Positions 48,115 through 56,589 of a stretch of DNA of 64,000 nucleotides are shown one piece after another. Position 1 is the stretch's first letter, and each line of letters starts with the position of its first letter. The position numbers were made by a program, and so were the translations under genes. Source of the stretch: Stenotrophomonas sp. ISL-67 (GTDB taxonomy: Bacteria > Pseudomonadota > Gammaproteobacteria > Xanthomonadales > Xanthomonadaceae); NCBI RefSeq assembly GCF_018612915.1, contig NZ_JAGGRL010000001.1, positions 124,001-188,000 on the forward strand. Reading direction: 5' to 3'. The notes below the pieces were generated by a model, which was not told the DNA's origin, made no database searches, and worked only from the letters and a program-made list of their open reading frames with translations.

Positions 48115-48311
48115 GGTAGGGTCGCATCCCAATCGACGACGTGCATGGATGCACAAGTGGTGCGGCCGCAGGACGCGGAAGAGCACCGCCACCGATGGCG
48201 GTGCAACGTTCATTGGCGGCATTATCGTCGGCGAAAACCGTCTCCGGTGGAGGTCATGCGTTCGCCGCGGCGATGGGCCGTGCGTACGATCGATTGGGAT
48301 CCGATCCTACC
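48115..48311. mobile_element. MITE-like inverted-repeat element, copy 2
   Basis: A 197-bp element with ends GGTAGGGTCGCATCCCAATCG and, on the other strand, GGTAGGATCGGATCCCAATC. It shares internal CAACGTTCAT and GTCATGCGTTCG blocks with the element at 40832 but is longer in the left half. No coding capacity seen. Confidence 0.75.
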
Positions 48312-48384
48312 GGTGCGCGGCCGCTGGGGGTTCCGATGTACGCCGGTGCATGGGTGTTCCGGGATCCGCGTACATGCGGTGCGA

Positions 48385-49995
48385 TCAATACACGTCGCGG
48401 CGGTAACGCCCGGCCACGATCAATGCTTCTTTTCCTTCGCGGCCCAGCGCCTGTTCGATCACCGCATCCACTGCCGGGGCCATGCCCTGCAGGCTGCCGC
48501 AGACCAGGATCGTGGCGCCGTCGCGGACCCAGTGGCGCAGCGTGTCCCGCTGCGCACGCAGGCGGTCCTGCACGTAACGGTGCTCGCCGCCGTCGCGGCT
48601 GAACACGGTATCCAGACGCTCGATCACGCCGTCACGCTGCCAACGCTGCAGGTCGTCGTTGAAGTAGAAATCATGCGCGGCGGTACGCTCGCCGAACAGC
48701 AGCCAGTTGCGCCCGGCGCCACGCTCGACACGTGCACGCAGGTGCGCGCGCAGGCCGGCGATGCCGGTGCCGTTGCCGATCAGGATCAGTGGCGCGCCCG
48801 GCGCCGGTGCGTGGAAATTCGGGTTGCTGCGGAAGCGAAGGTCGATGCGCCCGCCCAGCGCCGCGTGATCGCACAGCCAGCCGCTGCCCAGCCCCGGCGT
48901 GCCATCCGGGCGCAGCAGCCGGCGCAGCAGCAACAGCACCTGGCCTTCGGCCGGCATGCTGGCAATGGAATACTCGCGGTGCGGCAACGGCTTGAGCGCG
49001 GCCACCAGTGCCGCGTCGTCGGCCGGCACCGCATCGGGCAACACCGGCAGGTGCGAACGCGCCAGCCACGCGCGCAGCGATTGCCCCTCGACCACCACCG
49101 CGCCATCGCGTGCGTGCGTGGCCAGCCATGCATCGACATCGGCCGGACTGTGCTGCGGACCGATCTCCGCCACATCGCCGGCCTGCCACGCCGGCAGCAC
49201 GCCATCGACCGGCACCAGGCTTACCCGCCACGTCGCCGCGCTTGGGCTGCCGGGGTTTTCCTGGCGGCGTGCGTGCAACTGCCAGGGCTGGTACTGCGCA
49301 GGCGCCCAGTCGGGCAGCTCGGTGGCATTCCCGCCGAGCTGGCCCAGCAGCTGCTGCCAGTGGCGCAGCGCGGCCGGGTCGGCGTTGTCCACCTCCACCG
49401 TGTCGAACAGGGGGTGGGCGCCGTGCTGGCGCAGCCACGCGTCGAGCTGGCGGCCAAAGGCGCAGTAATGACCGTAACTGCGGTCGCCCAGGGCCAGCAC
49501 GCCGTAGTGCAACTGCGGCAGCGCCAGATCCTGTGGCATGACCCGCCGCAGGAACGGGAGGGTGTGGTCGGGTGGATCACCTTCACCGGTCGTGCTGGCG
49601 ATCAGCAGTGCCCGGCTGGTCTGCTGCAACACTGCAGCGTCCACCTGGTGCAGACCGCGCACGCGCACCGGCATACCTGCCGCGCGCAGCACCTCGGCGC
49701 TGCGCTCGCACAGTTGCCGGGCGAACCCGGTCTGGCTGGCCCAGACCAGCAACAGGGGCGCTTGGCCGGATGCGCGGGCGGTATCGTCGCGGCGGCGGCC
49801 GCGCCACCCCAGCAGCGCGCACACTGCGGCGTAGGCGGCGAGGCTGCCTGCCGCCCAGCGCCAGTGCGATGCCAGTGGCGCACCCACCCACCAGTCTTCC
49901 TGCAGATGCAGGCGCAGCAATAGCCACGCCAGTATGGCCAGTAGCGCCATCACGGCGATATTGCCCAGCACCGCGCGCGAAGGGCCGCGCTTCAT
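48385..49995 (-). CDS. Membrane-anchored flavodoxin/FNR-type NADPH reductase
   Basis: A 536-residue diflavin reductase. Two N-terminal hydrophobic segments (about 10-30 and 46-63) anchor it. A flavodoxin domain follows (LLLVWASQTGFARQLCERSAEVL, then LLIASTTGEGDPPDH). The FAD domain has REYSIASMP, and the NADPH domain has LILIGNGTGIAGLRAHL and LLFGERT. It resembles sulfite reductase flavoprotein alpha, but no cysI is near. As last gene of a PepSY-DUF2271-DUF4198-ApbE operon it probably feeds electrons to membrane and periplasmic flavin or heme carriers for ferric-siderophore reduction. It overlaps apbE by 4 bp. Confidence 0.88.
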   Translation of the reverse strand: MKRGPSRAVLGNIAVMALLAILAWLLLRLHLQEDWWVGAPLASHWRWAAGSLAAYAAVCALLGWRGRRRDDTARASGQAPLLLVWASQTGFARQLCERSAEVLRAAGMPVRVRGLHQVDAAVLQQTSRALLIASTTGEGDPPDHTLPFLRRVMPQDLALPQLHYGVLALGDRSYGHYCAFGRQLDAWLRQHGAHPLFDTVEVDNADPAALRHWQQLLGQLGGNATELPDWAPAQYQPWQLHARRQENPGSPSAATWRVSLVPVDGVLPAWQAGDVAEIGPQHSPADVDAWLATHARDGAVVVEGQSLRAWLARSHLPVLPDAVPADDAALVAALKPLPHREYSIASMPAEGQVLLLLRRLLRPDGTPGLGSGWLCDHAALGGRIDLRFRSNPNFHAPAPGAPLILIGNGTGIAGLRAHLRARVERGAGRNWLLFGERTAAHDFYFNDDLQRWQRDGVIERLDTVFSRDGGEHRYVQDRLRAQRDTLRHWVRDGATILVCGSLQGMAPAVDAVIEQALGREGKEALIVAGRYRRDVY

Positions 49996-50969
49996 GTCGC
50001 GGCCTCGTGTTCGGCCAGCAGCCCGGCAAATGCCGTGCTCAGATGTTCTTCGATGCCGTGCGCACTGCGGGTGATGAAACGTGCGGCCAGGGCGTGTGCG
50101 TTGGCGAACGCAAGCCCTGCCTCCGCGCCCATCACGGTCAGTGCGGTGGCCCAGCCATCGGCGTGCATGGCGTCGCGCGCGACCACCGTTACCGCCGCCG
50201 CAGCGCGGCTGACCGGTGCGCCGGTGCGCGGGTCCAAGGTGTGGCTGTAGTGCGCGCCGTCATGGGTGAACTGATGCCAGCGGTCGCCGGAGGTGGCGAT
50301 GGCCAGGTCATCCAGCGCCAGCACGCGCGGCGGATGCGAAAGCTGCGCTTCTTCTTCGGGACCGGCTTCGACCAGCACGCGCCACGGCTGCCCATCGGGC
50401 TTGCGGCCGTAGCCGTGCAGCTCGCCGCCGACTTCGACCAGTGCCGCGGCAATGCCTTGGTCGCGAAGCCAGCGGCTGACCAGATCCACGGCAAAGCCCT
50501 TGGCGATGGCCGAAAGATCCAGTTCCAGTCCACCGGGTTGCAGCAGGCAGCCGTGCTGCCAATGCAGACGTTGCCAGCCGCAGCGGGCCCGGGTCGCGGT
50601 GAGCAGTGCAGTGTCGGGCACGCGTTGCGCATGTGCCCGCGCACCAAAACCCCACAGTGCTACCAACGGGCCGACAGTGGGATCAAACGCACCATCGCTG
50701 CGCTGCGCGATATCGAGCGCGCAGTCGACGACCTCGGCAAACAGTGCGGGCAGCGGCAACGAGGTACCGGCCGCCGCGCCATTGAATACGGAGATGGCGC
50801 TGGCCGCCTCCCAGGTGCTCATCTGCGCCACCACGGCATCCAGTTGCGCCTGGATGCCCGCATGCAGCGGGTGCAGGTCGCGGCTGGGCACCACGGACAG
50901 TTTCACCTGCCAGGTGGTGCCCATGGTGTGGCCGCCGAGGCTGGCAATGTCGAGAACGGGAGCGGTCAT
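49992..50969 (-). CDS. apbE: FAD:protein FMN transferase (ApbE)
   Basis: A 325-residue flavin transferase that attaches FMN to a Thr/Ser of target proteins. Family blocks are GHTMGTTWQVKL, LDLSAIAKGFAVDLV and SHTLDPRTGAPV. It has no signal peptide or lipobox from either possible start (50969 or 50981), unusual for an ApbE beside exported targets, so it may act in the cytosol before export. The likely target in the operon is the DUF2271 protein. The gene overlaps the reductase gene downstream. Confidence 0.9.
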   Translation of the reverse strand: MTAPVLDIASLGGHTMGTTWQVKLSVVPSRDLHPLHAGIQAQLDAVVAQMSTWEAASAISVFNGAAAGTSLPLPALFAEVVDCALDIAQRSDGAFDPTVGPLVALWGFGARAHAQRVPDTALLTATRARCGWQRLHWQHGCLLQPGGLELDLSAIAKGFAVDLVSRWLRDQGIAAALVEVGGELHGYGRKPDGQPWRVLVEAGPEEEAQLSHPPRVLALDDLAIATSGDRWHQFTHDGAHYSHTLDPRTGAPVSRAAAAVTVVARDAMHADGWATALTVMGAEAGLAFANAHALAARFITRSAHGIEEHLSTAFAGLLAEHEAAT

Positions 50970-50993
50970 GAGTGGGTACATTACGAAATGATC

Positions 50994-51050
50994 GTAGCGC
51001 CGGGCTCTGCCCGGCTGCTTTGCCGGGCAGAGCCCGGCCGATGGCCGGGC
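50994..51050. repeat. GTAG-type repeat in the apbE-DUF4198 gap
   Basis: Begins GTAGCGCCGGGCTCTGCCCG and continues with the inverted arm CGGGCAGAGCCCGG. It lies inside the presumed iron-reduction operon between DUF4198 and apbE. Confidence 0.75.
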
Positions 51051-51056
51051 GCGCGG

Positions 51057-51863
51057 TTATTGCGGCAGCACTTCGAGGGTGGCGACGTAGTTCAGGCGGC
51101 GGTTCTTGGCCTGCTTGAGCGTGGTCTTCCTGTCTTCGCTGCTGGTTTCCAGCCAGTACATGCCGGCGTCGGGCCAGGTGACCGAGAACTCGCCCTTCTT
51201 GTCGCTGGTGACCTTGATCTCTTCCTGGGCGTTGCGATAACGCGTGCCGCCGCGGGTGATCTCGAAGGCCAGGCCGGCGCGCGGCTTGCCGTCGACCAGC
51301 ACGCGGAATTTCGCTTCTTCACCGGCAACCAGGTCGTTGGGGTGGCCCACGGCCACCAGCTCGATGCCCGACTTGGTTGGCGCGAGCGCGGTGTCGTTGG
51401 GGGTGCCGTTGGTGACGAAGGTTTCGATGCGGTTGACCGACTGGCTCACCTGCAGCTTTTTGGCCTTCTTCGGCACTTCGGTGGCGAAGTTCGCCACGGT
51501 GCCGCGCCAGCGCTTGGGCTTGCCGTTTTCTTCCCAGCTGGCCGACAGGCCGTTGTTGACCGAGGCCAGGCGGTAGGTGCCCTGTTGGGTCAGTTCCACA
51601 TCGAACACGCTGCGGAACTTGCCGGTGGAGGCGTTCTGCGGCTGCACGGTGGTGCCATCCGGCGCGGTGATGACCAGGCTTTCCAGGCGCAGCGGCACGT
51701 GGTTGAAGTAGAACAGGTCGTTGGACACCGCCGCATCGACGGTGATCCACGGGTGTTCACCGGCGATCACGGTCTGCGAGGGCTGCAGCCAGGCCTTGTG
51801 GGCCAGGGCGGAAAACGGAAGTGCGGCGGCCAGGGCGGCGGCCAGGACGAGCGAGCGCTTCAT
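51057..51863 (-). CDS. DUF4198 periplasmic protein
   Basis: A 268-residue exported protein with signal [21 protein letters not shown] and a mature start [11 protein letters not shown], where an N-terminal His directly follows the cleavage site, a typical metal-binding feature of the DUF4198 (NikM/CbiK-like) family. Ig-like beta segments follow, including a carboxypeptidase-regulatory-like pattern near the end ([20 protein letters not shown]). GGAG precedes the ATG at 51861-51863. It is operon-linked to DUF2271 and may bind metal or stabilise the reductase complex. Confidence 0.88.
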   Translation of the reverse strand: MKRSLVLAAALAAALPFSALAHKAWLQPSQTVIAGEHPWITVDAAVSNDLFYFNHVPLRLESLVITAPDGTTVQPQNASTGKFRSVFDVELTQQGTYRLASVNNGLSASWEENGKPKRWRGTVANFATEVPKKAKKLQVSQSVNRIETFVTNGTPNDTALAPTKSGIELVAVGHPNDLVAGEEAKFRVLVDGKPRAGLAFEITRGGTRYRNAQEEIKVTSDKKGEFSVTWPDAGMYWLETSSEDRKTTLKQAKNRRLNYVATLEVLPQ

Positions 51864-51917
51864 CAACAACTCCATGTACGGGTGAGGGGTGCCCTCGACG
51901 GGGAGGGCAGTGAAACA

Positions 51918-52436
51918 TCAGGGCTTGGACGACAGCGTGACCAGGCCGAGTTCGGTGCTGCCCTGCGCCTTGCCGGTCTGCGGCGCGGTGGCCGGCCAGG
52001 TGAAGGGAATCTTGACCAGCTCACGGCCGCCGACTTCGCGCACCGCTTCGACCACCAGCGTGTAGTTGCCTGGTGCCAACGACTTCAGGGCTGGCTGCTG
52101 ATCGGTGAAGGACAACGCATGGGTACCGGCCGGCTTGGTCGGCCCGGTCACGCCATCCACCGGCACCTTCAGTTCGCGGCCGCTCTTGCGCCACCACTGG
52201 CGCAGGTCGGGCAGCCACTTGGTGCCGTGGCCTTCGCTGTTGCCGGTCTGCTGGTACCAGACCGAGAGATTGGCGGCCACCTTCTGGTCGGCCCCTTCCA
52301 GCCACGCGGCCACATACGGGCGGTGGTACTCGGCCACGTTGAGCTTGGGCACCTCGACGTTGATGTCCAGGGTGGTGGCATAGGCCGGTGAGGTGGCCAG
52401 CAGGCCGCTCAGGGCGATGGTGAGGGTGACGCGCAT
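51918..52436 (-). CDS. DUF2271 periplasmic protein, candidate flavinylated
   Basis: A 172-residue exported protein, signal peptide cut near residue 20 (SPAYA). The DUF2271 domain has RPYVAAWLEGADQKVAANLSVWYQ and WLPDLRQWWRKSGREL. The stretch D94-G-V-T-G-P-T100 matches the pattern D-x-x-(S/T)-G-x-T of ApbE flavinylation sites, so T100 probably carries FMN. With apbE two genes downstream, this is likely the periplasmic electron carrier of the operon. Confidence 0.85.
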   Translation of the reverse strand: MRVTLTIALSGLLATSPAYATTLDINVEVPKLNVAEYHRPYVAAWLEGADQKVAANLSVWYQQTGNSEGHGTKWLPDLRQWWRKSGRELKVPVDGVTGPTKPAGTHALSFTDQQPALKSLAPGNYTLVVEAVREVGGRELVKIPFTWPATAPQTGKAQGSTELGLVTLSSKP

Positions 52437-52471
52437 GGATGCGGCTCCGGGAAGGGGGAAAATGAAAGGAA

Positions 52472-53119
52472 TCAGTGGATCAGGATCAGGGCGATCAGCA
52501 GCGGCACCATCAGGCCCAGGCCGACCAGCGGCCAGGTCATGCGGCGCTGGCGGGCATGCAGGTGCAGCAGGAACAGGCCGGTGATGCAGAACACCAGGCA
52601 GGCCACGGCGAACACATCCAGGAACCAGCCCCAGGCAGGGCCCGCGTTGCGGCCCTTGTGCAGGTCGTTGAAGTACGAGACCCAGCCGCGCGAGGTGGCT
52701 TCGTACTCCACTGCGCCGCTCTCGCGGTCGATGCTCAGCCAGGCGTCGCCGCCGGGACTGGGCATGGAAAGATAGAGTTCTTCCGCGGACCATTCGGCCG
52801 GGCGGCGGCCGATGGAAATGCCCAGCTCGCGGTCCAGCCAGCGGGCGGCGGGGCGCGGCACCGGGGCGTTGCCATTGGTGCGGTCACCCAACTGGCCCAG
52901 CAACTCAGCCGGCAGTTCCAGCTGGCGGTTGACCACCTGCGGGGTGGCCTCGATCTTCGCTGCATGATTCAGGGTGATCCCCGTGGCGGCAAACAACAGC
53001 ATGCCGATCAGGCACACCGCCGAACTGATCCAGTGCCACTGGTGCAGGGTACGCAGCCAGAAGCCACGGCGTTGCTGTTGCTGCACGGCAGAGGAGGGCG
53101 AAGGGGTGGTCACGGTCAC
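52472..53119 (-). CDS. PepSY-associated membrane protein
   Basis: A 215-residue protein with an N-terminal membrane segment ([23 protein letters not shown]) preceded by a His-rich TLHQWHW, a periplasmic PepSY-like region ([30 protein letters not shown]) and two C-terminal helices. Histidines flanking the helices could bind heme. The start is GTG at 53117-53119; no ATG gives a better start and an upstream frame overlaps the Fur site. It is first gene of the operon, probably the transmembrane electron step. Confidence 0.85.
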   Translation of the reverse strand: MTVTTPSPSSAVQQQQRRGFWLRTLHQWHWISSAVCLIGMLLFAATGITLNHAAKIEATPQVVNRQLELPAELLGQLGDRTNGNAPVPRPAARWLDRELGISIGRRPAEWSAEELYLSMPSPGGDAWLSIDRESGAVEYEATSRGWVSYFNDLHKGRNAGPAWGWFLDVFAVACLVFCITGLFLLHLHARQRRMTWPLVGLGLMVPLLIALILIH

Positions 53120-53150
53120 GACGAAAGGAACGAATACCGAATTACACCAT

Positions 53151-53171
53151 TGATGAGAATGGTTCGCAATT
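53151..53171 (-). promoter_or_regulatory. Putative Fur box for the PepSY-DUF2271-ApbE operon
   Basis: TGATGAGAATGGTTCGCAAT lies about 32 bp upstream of the PepSY gene start. The pattern ATGAGAATnnTTCGCAAT is close to known Fur sites of proteobacteria. It links the operon to iron limitation. Confidence 0.6.
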
Positions 53172-53195
53172 GTTGGTCGCGATGCCGTTCCACGA

Positions 53196-53219
53196 GGGCC
53201 GGCCAACGGCCGGCGCTAC
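53196..53219. repeat. GTAG palindrome (SMAG-like)
   Basis: GGGCCGGCCAACGGCCGGCG followed by CTAC forms a single REP hairpin between the Fur site and the extended repeat copy E. Confidence 0.7.
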
Positions 53220-53280
53220 CGCTGTCTCCGGAGCCGTGTCGAGCTATCCGGATGTATCCGAAGTCGACACGACGTATCCG

Positions 53281-53411
53281 GATCCAAATGGGCACGTAAC
53301 AATTCGTAGGTCCGGCCGTTGGCCGGACACCGCGCGCAGCGCGGCGCAAGCCCCCGAAGCCGGACATGCAATCGCCCGCACCCATCACCCCGGAGTTTAG
53401 ACCCACCGGAG
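53281..53411 (-). repeat. RAYT-associated extended repeat, copy E
   Basis: A 131-bp copy in minus orientation: TCCGGCCGTTGGCCGGAC is followed by ACCGCGCGCAGCGCGGCGC, and it ends CCGGAGTTTAGACCCACCGG. It matches the unit near the RAYT gene, 34 kb away. It fills most of the 352-bp gap between the PepSY gene and the receptor gene. Confidence 0.75.
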
Positions 53412-53471
53412 CCGTCCACCAGGTGTGCACACCCCAACCGGCACCCTACCCCATGGCCGGGCGCCGACAGC

Positions 53472-55904
53472 TCAGAACTTCGCGTTCAACGAAATCCAAT
53501 GACTCCGCCGCTGATCCTTGGTCGCGTAATCATCCACACAGTTGAATTCGCTGTCGCTGATCAACACGCACGACTGCGAGACGAAATCCTTGTCGAACAG
53601 GTTGTTCACCCGCGCGTTGACAGTAAGCCACGGGTTGATGTCCCAGCTGCCGCCCAGATGGAAGATCGTGTAGTCGTCGTAATACCGCACCTGCGATGAA
53701 CTCACCCCACCCACATTGCTCCCCAGCGTGTCGCGATACCGGTCATACCGCCCTTCGCCGATCAGCGACAGGCTCACCGCATCGCTGACCTGCCAGTTGA
53801 GGCTGGCATTGGCCATGTGCCTGGCCGGCGTGGTGGTACCGCCCACCGGCTTGCCCTTGTCCACGCCGCTGGTCTGCTCGGACTTCGTATACGTGTAGTT
53901 GCCACGCAGCTGCAGGCTGTCCAGCAGGTCCACGTGTGCGGCCGCTTCCACGCCACGGGTTTCCGCAGTGTCGATGTTCACGCTCTGACTGAAGGTGCTG
54001 TAGCCCAGCGCCGCCCAGCCCGGGCCGACGTCCACGCAGTAGCCGCTGCCGGCCGGCGCCACTTCGCAGTTCGGGAACGTGCCGCCGCTGGCGATCTTGT
54101 CGTCGAACCTGTTGAGGAAGCCGGTGAGGTTGAAGCCCCAGCGCTCGCCCTCGTAGTAGCTGGCGATTTCATGGTTGGTGCTGGTTTCCGGCTGCAGGTT
54201 GGGCGAACCCACCAGTGGCAGCACGCCCTGCCCACCGAAGCCGGTCACACCCGGGAACAGCTGGTCCGGGCGCGGGGTCTTGTAGCCGGTGCTCACGCCG
54301 CCCTTGAAGGTCCAGGCATCGCTGGCATTCCACACCAGGTACGCGCGCGGGCTGACGTGGCTGCCGAAGATGTTGTGGTCGTCGTAGCGCACCCCCAGGG
54401 TGGCGGTGAGCGCATCGGTCAGCGCCCAGTTGTCCTCGGCGAACACCGACCACATGCGGTGCTTCTGCCTGACGTTGTCGCGGTAACCGGCGCCGTCCAT
54501 GCCGAACACGCCGTCGATCATGTCGGTGTCGGTGTACTGGCCGCCGACGGTCAGTTTGTGCGCGTCGAAGCTCATGTCCAGCATCGTGTCCAGCACGTAG
54601 CCTTCCAGCTCCATGGTGCGCAGCGGGCGTGGCAGGAAGGCTTCCAGCCGCGCCATCTCGGCCGGGTTGAGCGCGGTCAGCGCATTGGTCCGACCGGCGG
54701 CGCAGTTGTTGGCCGCGCCGGTACGCAGGCACACGTCGTTCCACAACGTCTGCAGGTCGGCGCGCTCGTCCAGGGTCAACGGCAGCGAGCGGCCCAGGTT
54801 GTTGCTCCTGGTCTGGGTCAGCGTGGTCTGCCAGGTGCCGAAGGAATAACGGCCCTGGTGGCTCAGCGCCAGCTGGTCGCGCTCGTAGCGCTGGTAGGCG
54901 GTGTAGCCCACGCGCGGCTGCACCACGCGGCGGGTGACCGTGCCGGTGCCGTTCGGGTTCGGAACGGTGGCAGTGCCCACGCGCCACAGGCTGGCCAGGC
55001 TGTCCAGGGTACCGGTCTGGCCTTCGCTGTTGTCGTACTTCTGGCGGGATACGTCGTAGTCCAACGACAGGTCGTGGTCGTCATTGATCGACCAGCTCAG
55101 GCGCACGCCGGTATTCCAGTGGGTGTTGGCCACCGCCTTGCCGCCGCCGCCGAAGCCGATGCTGCGCTCCCACAGGGTGCCGTCGGGCAGGGTCAGCGCC
55201 TCCCATTCCGGGTTGGACGCTCTGGCGTCGTAGTAGCTGCCGCGCACGGCTACGTCCAGCCGGTCCTTGACCAGTGGCCCGGTCAGGTACACGTCGGTGG
55301 TGCGCGCATCGCCGAACTGGTCGTCCTGCTGCACGGTGAAGCCCTGGGTAACCGAGCCGTGCCAGCTGTCCTGGTTGCGCCGGGTGATGATGTTGATGAC
55401 CCCACCCATGGCATCGGAGCCGTACAGCGTGGACATCGGGCCGCGCACCACTTCGATGCGCTCGATCGCATCCAGCGGCGGCAGGTAGGCGAACTGGCCG
55501 CCGCCGAAGTTGTTCGGGTACAACTGGCCGACATTGCTCTGGCGGCGGCCGTCGATCAGCACCAGCGTGTATTCGGACGGCATGCCGCGCATGGAAATGG
55601 TGGCGCGGCCGTTCTTGTCGGTGGTTTCCATACCCACGTCGATGCCTTCCACGTCGCGCAGCGCGTCCACCAGGCTGGTGTAGGGGCGTTTGCTCAGTTG
55701 TTCGCGGCTGACCACGCTGATGCTGGCCGGGGCATCGGTGATCTTCTGCTCGAAGCCGGAGGCGGTAACCACCACCTGGTCCAGGGTCCGGGGGTCGCCG
55801 GCGACATTGCCTGCGGCGAAGGTGGGCGCGCTGATGGCAGTGAGCAGGGCGATGCTGAGCGTGCGGCGGGACAGGGACGTGCAACGACGATGGCGCTGGG
55901 CCAT
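53472..55904 (-). CDS. TonB-dependent receptor, CirA/FepA-like
   Basis: An outer-membrane receptor of 810 residues, catecholate-siderophore type. Signal peptide LSIALLTAISAPTFA, TonB-box-like LDQVVVTAS (about 41-49), plug with RGMPSEYTLVLIDGRRQ and VVRGPMSTLYGSDAMGGVINIITRR (the CirA/FepA hallmark), then the barrel ending in KF. The ATG at 55902-55904 is favoured by GAGGAAA 7 bp upstream. Paired cysteines occur in extracellular-loop-like regions (CLRTGAANNC, CEVAPAGSGYC). In this genus such receptors also import siderophore-linked cephalosporins. Confidence 0.92.
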   Translation of the reverse strand: MAQRHRRCTSLSRRTLSIALLTAISAPTFAAGNVAGDPRTLDQVVVTASGFEQKITDAPASISVVSREQLSKRPYTSLVDALRDVEGIDVGMETTDKNGRATISMRGMPSEYTLVLIDGRRQSNVGQLYPNNFGGGQFAYLPPLDAIERIEVVRGPMSTLYGSDAMGGVINIITRRNQDSWHGSVTQGFTVQQDDQFGDARTTDVYLTGPLVKDRLDVAVRGSYYDARASNPEWEALTLPDGTLWERSIGFGGGGKAVANTHWNTGVRLSWSINDDHDLSLDYDVSRQKYDNSEGQTGTLDSLASLWRVGTATVPNPNGTGTVTRRVVQPRVGYTAYQRYERDQLALSHQGRYSFGTWQTTLTQTRSNNLGRSLPLTLDERADLQTLWNDVCLRTGAANNCAAGRTNALTALNPAEMARLEAFLPRPLRTMELEGYVLDTMLDMSFDAHKLTVGGQYTDTDMIDGVFGMDGAGYRDNVRQKHRMWSVFAEDNWALTDALTATLGVRYDDHNIFGSHVSPRAYLVWNASDAWTFKGGVSTGYKTPRPDQLFPGVTGFGGQGVLPLVGSPNLQPETSTNHEIASYYEGERWGFNLTGFLNRFDDKIASGGTFPNCEVAPAGSGYCVDVGPGWAALGYSTFSQSVNIDTAETRGVEAAAHVDLLDSLQLRGNYTYTKSEQTSGVDKGKPVGGTTTPARHMANASLNWQVSDAVSLSLIGEGRYDRYRDTLGSNVGGVSSSQVRYYDDYTIFHLGGSWDINPWLTVNARVNNLFDKDFVSQSCVLISDSEFNCVDDYATKDQRRSHWISLNAKF

Positions 55905-56054
55905 GGCGGGTTTCCTCGGAAAAGATGCGAATGCGGGAACGCCGTGGCAGGAGGCCGCAGCGGAATCAGGAAAGGGGTGGTCAGCCCGCAGCGCGGGCAG
56001 GGGCAATGCGGTCAGCCGGAACCGTGCGCGATCAAGGCGCAGGCGGTGACGCGG

Positions 56055-56501
56055 TCAGCCTTGCGGCGGGGCTTGTCCGCGTTGGATGCGAAGACCGGGC
56101 GGCGCGCGCAACGGCGTGGCGGGCGCCGAATCGACCGCAGGCAGCGTCTCTGGCGGCAGCTCGGTCAAGGTAGCCATCAGGGCACCGATGGCGTCCACCC
56201 GCAGTACCGGCTGCTCGCGCAGCGGTTCGACGGCAGGGCGCGCACTGGCCATGCGGCGTGGTTTCGCCGGTGATTCTTCCTGCAGCCGGTGTTCACCGGC
56301 GGGGCGTTCTTCGGCAGGCTGCTGCAGCACCAGTGCGGCGGTACCGGGCAGTTGCGCTTCAACCAACGGCAGAGTGCCGAACAGCATCGACAGCAGGGCC
56401 AGCCACGCCAGTACCGTAACCAACGCAGGCCGCTGCCCACGCATGGCGGGGGCAAAGCTGCGGTGGCGGTGCGGATGGCGCAAGGTGGGATTCCGATCCA
56501 A
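56055..56501 (-). CDS. Hypothetical exported or membrane protein before the receptor gene
   Basis: A frame of up to 148 residues starting TTG at 56499-56501, or 129 residues from the ATG at 56442-56444. The second start puts a signal-like segment (PALVTVLAWLALLSMLFGTLPLVEA) at the N-terminus. The rest is Pro-, Glu- and Arg-rich with no known domain. It lies between the Fur-like site at 56555 and the receptor gene on the same strand, so both may be iron-controlled. No family recognised. Confidence 0.5.
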   Translation of the reverse strand: MDRNPTLRHPHRHRSFAPAMRGQRPALVTVLAWLALLSMLFGTLPLVEAQLPGTAALVLQQPAEERPAGEHRLQEESPAKPRRMASARPAVEPLREQPVLRVDAIGALMATLTELPPETLPAVDSAPATPLRAPPGLRIQRGQAPPQG

Positions 56502-56554
56502 GGCGCGCCGGCAGGTCCGGTGCGGCGGGGATTGTAGATAGCGTTTGTCACAAA

Positions 56555-56573
56555 CGCAAATAGGAATGATTTA
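56555..56573 (-). promoter_or_regulatory. Putative Fur box upstream of the hypothetical/receptor unit
   Basis: CGCAAATAGGAATGATTTA resembles the Fur array GCAAAT-gAgAATGATT. It is situated between the 3' end of piuC and the hypothetical gene that precedes the CirA/FepA-like receptor. Confidence 0.5.
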
Positions 56574-56589
56574 CAGGTGTGGGGATCCG

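Noticed and set aside
48145..49923. A 592-codon plus-strand frame opposite the flavoreductase gene
   Set aside because: The minus-strand protein has clear flavodoxin, FAD and NADPH motifs; the plus frame has none and begins inside a MITE-like repeat.
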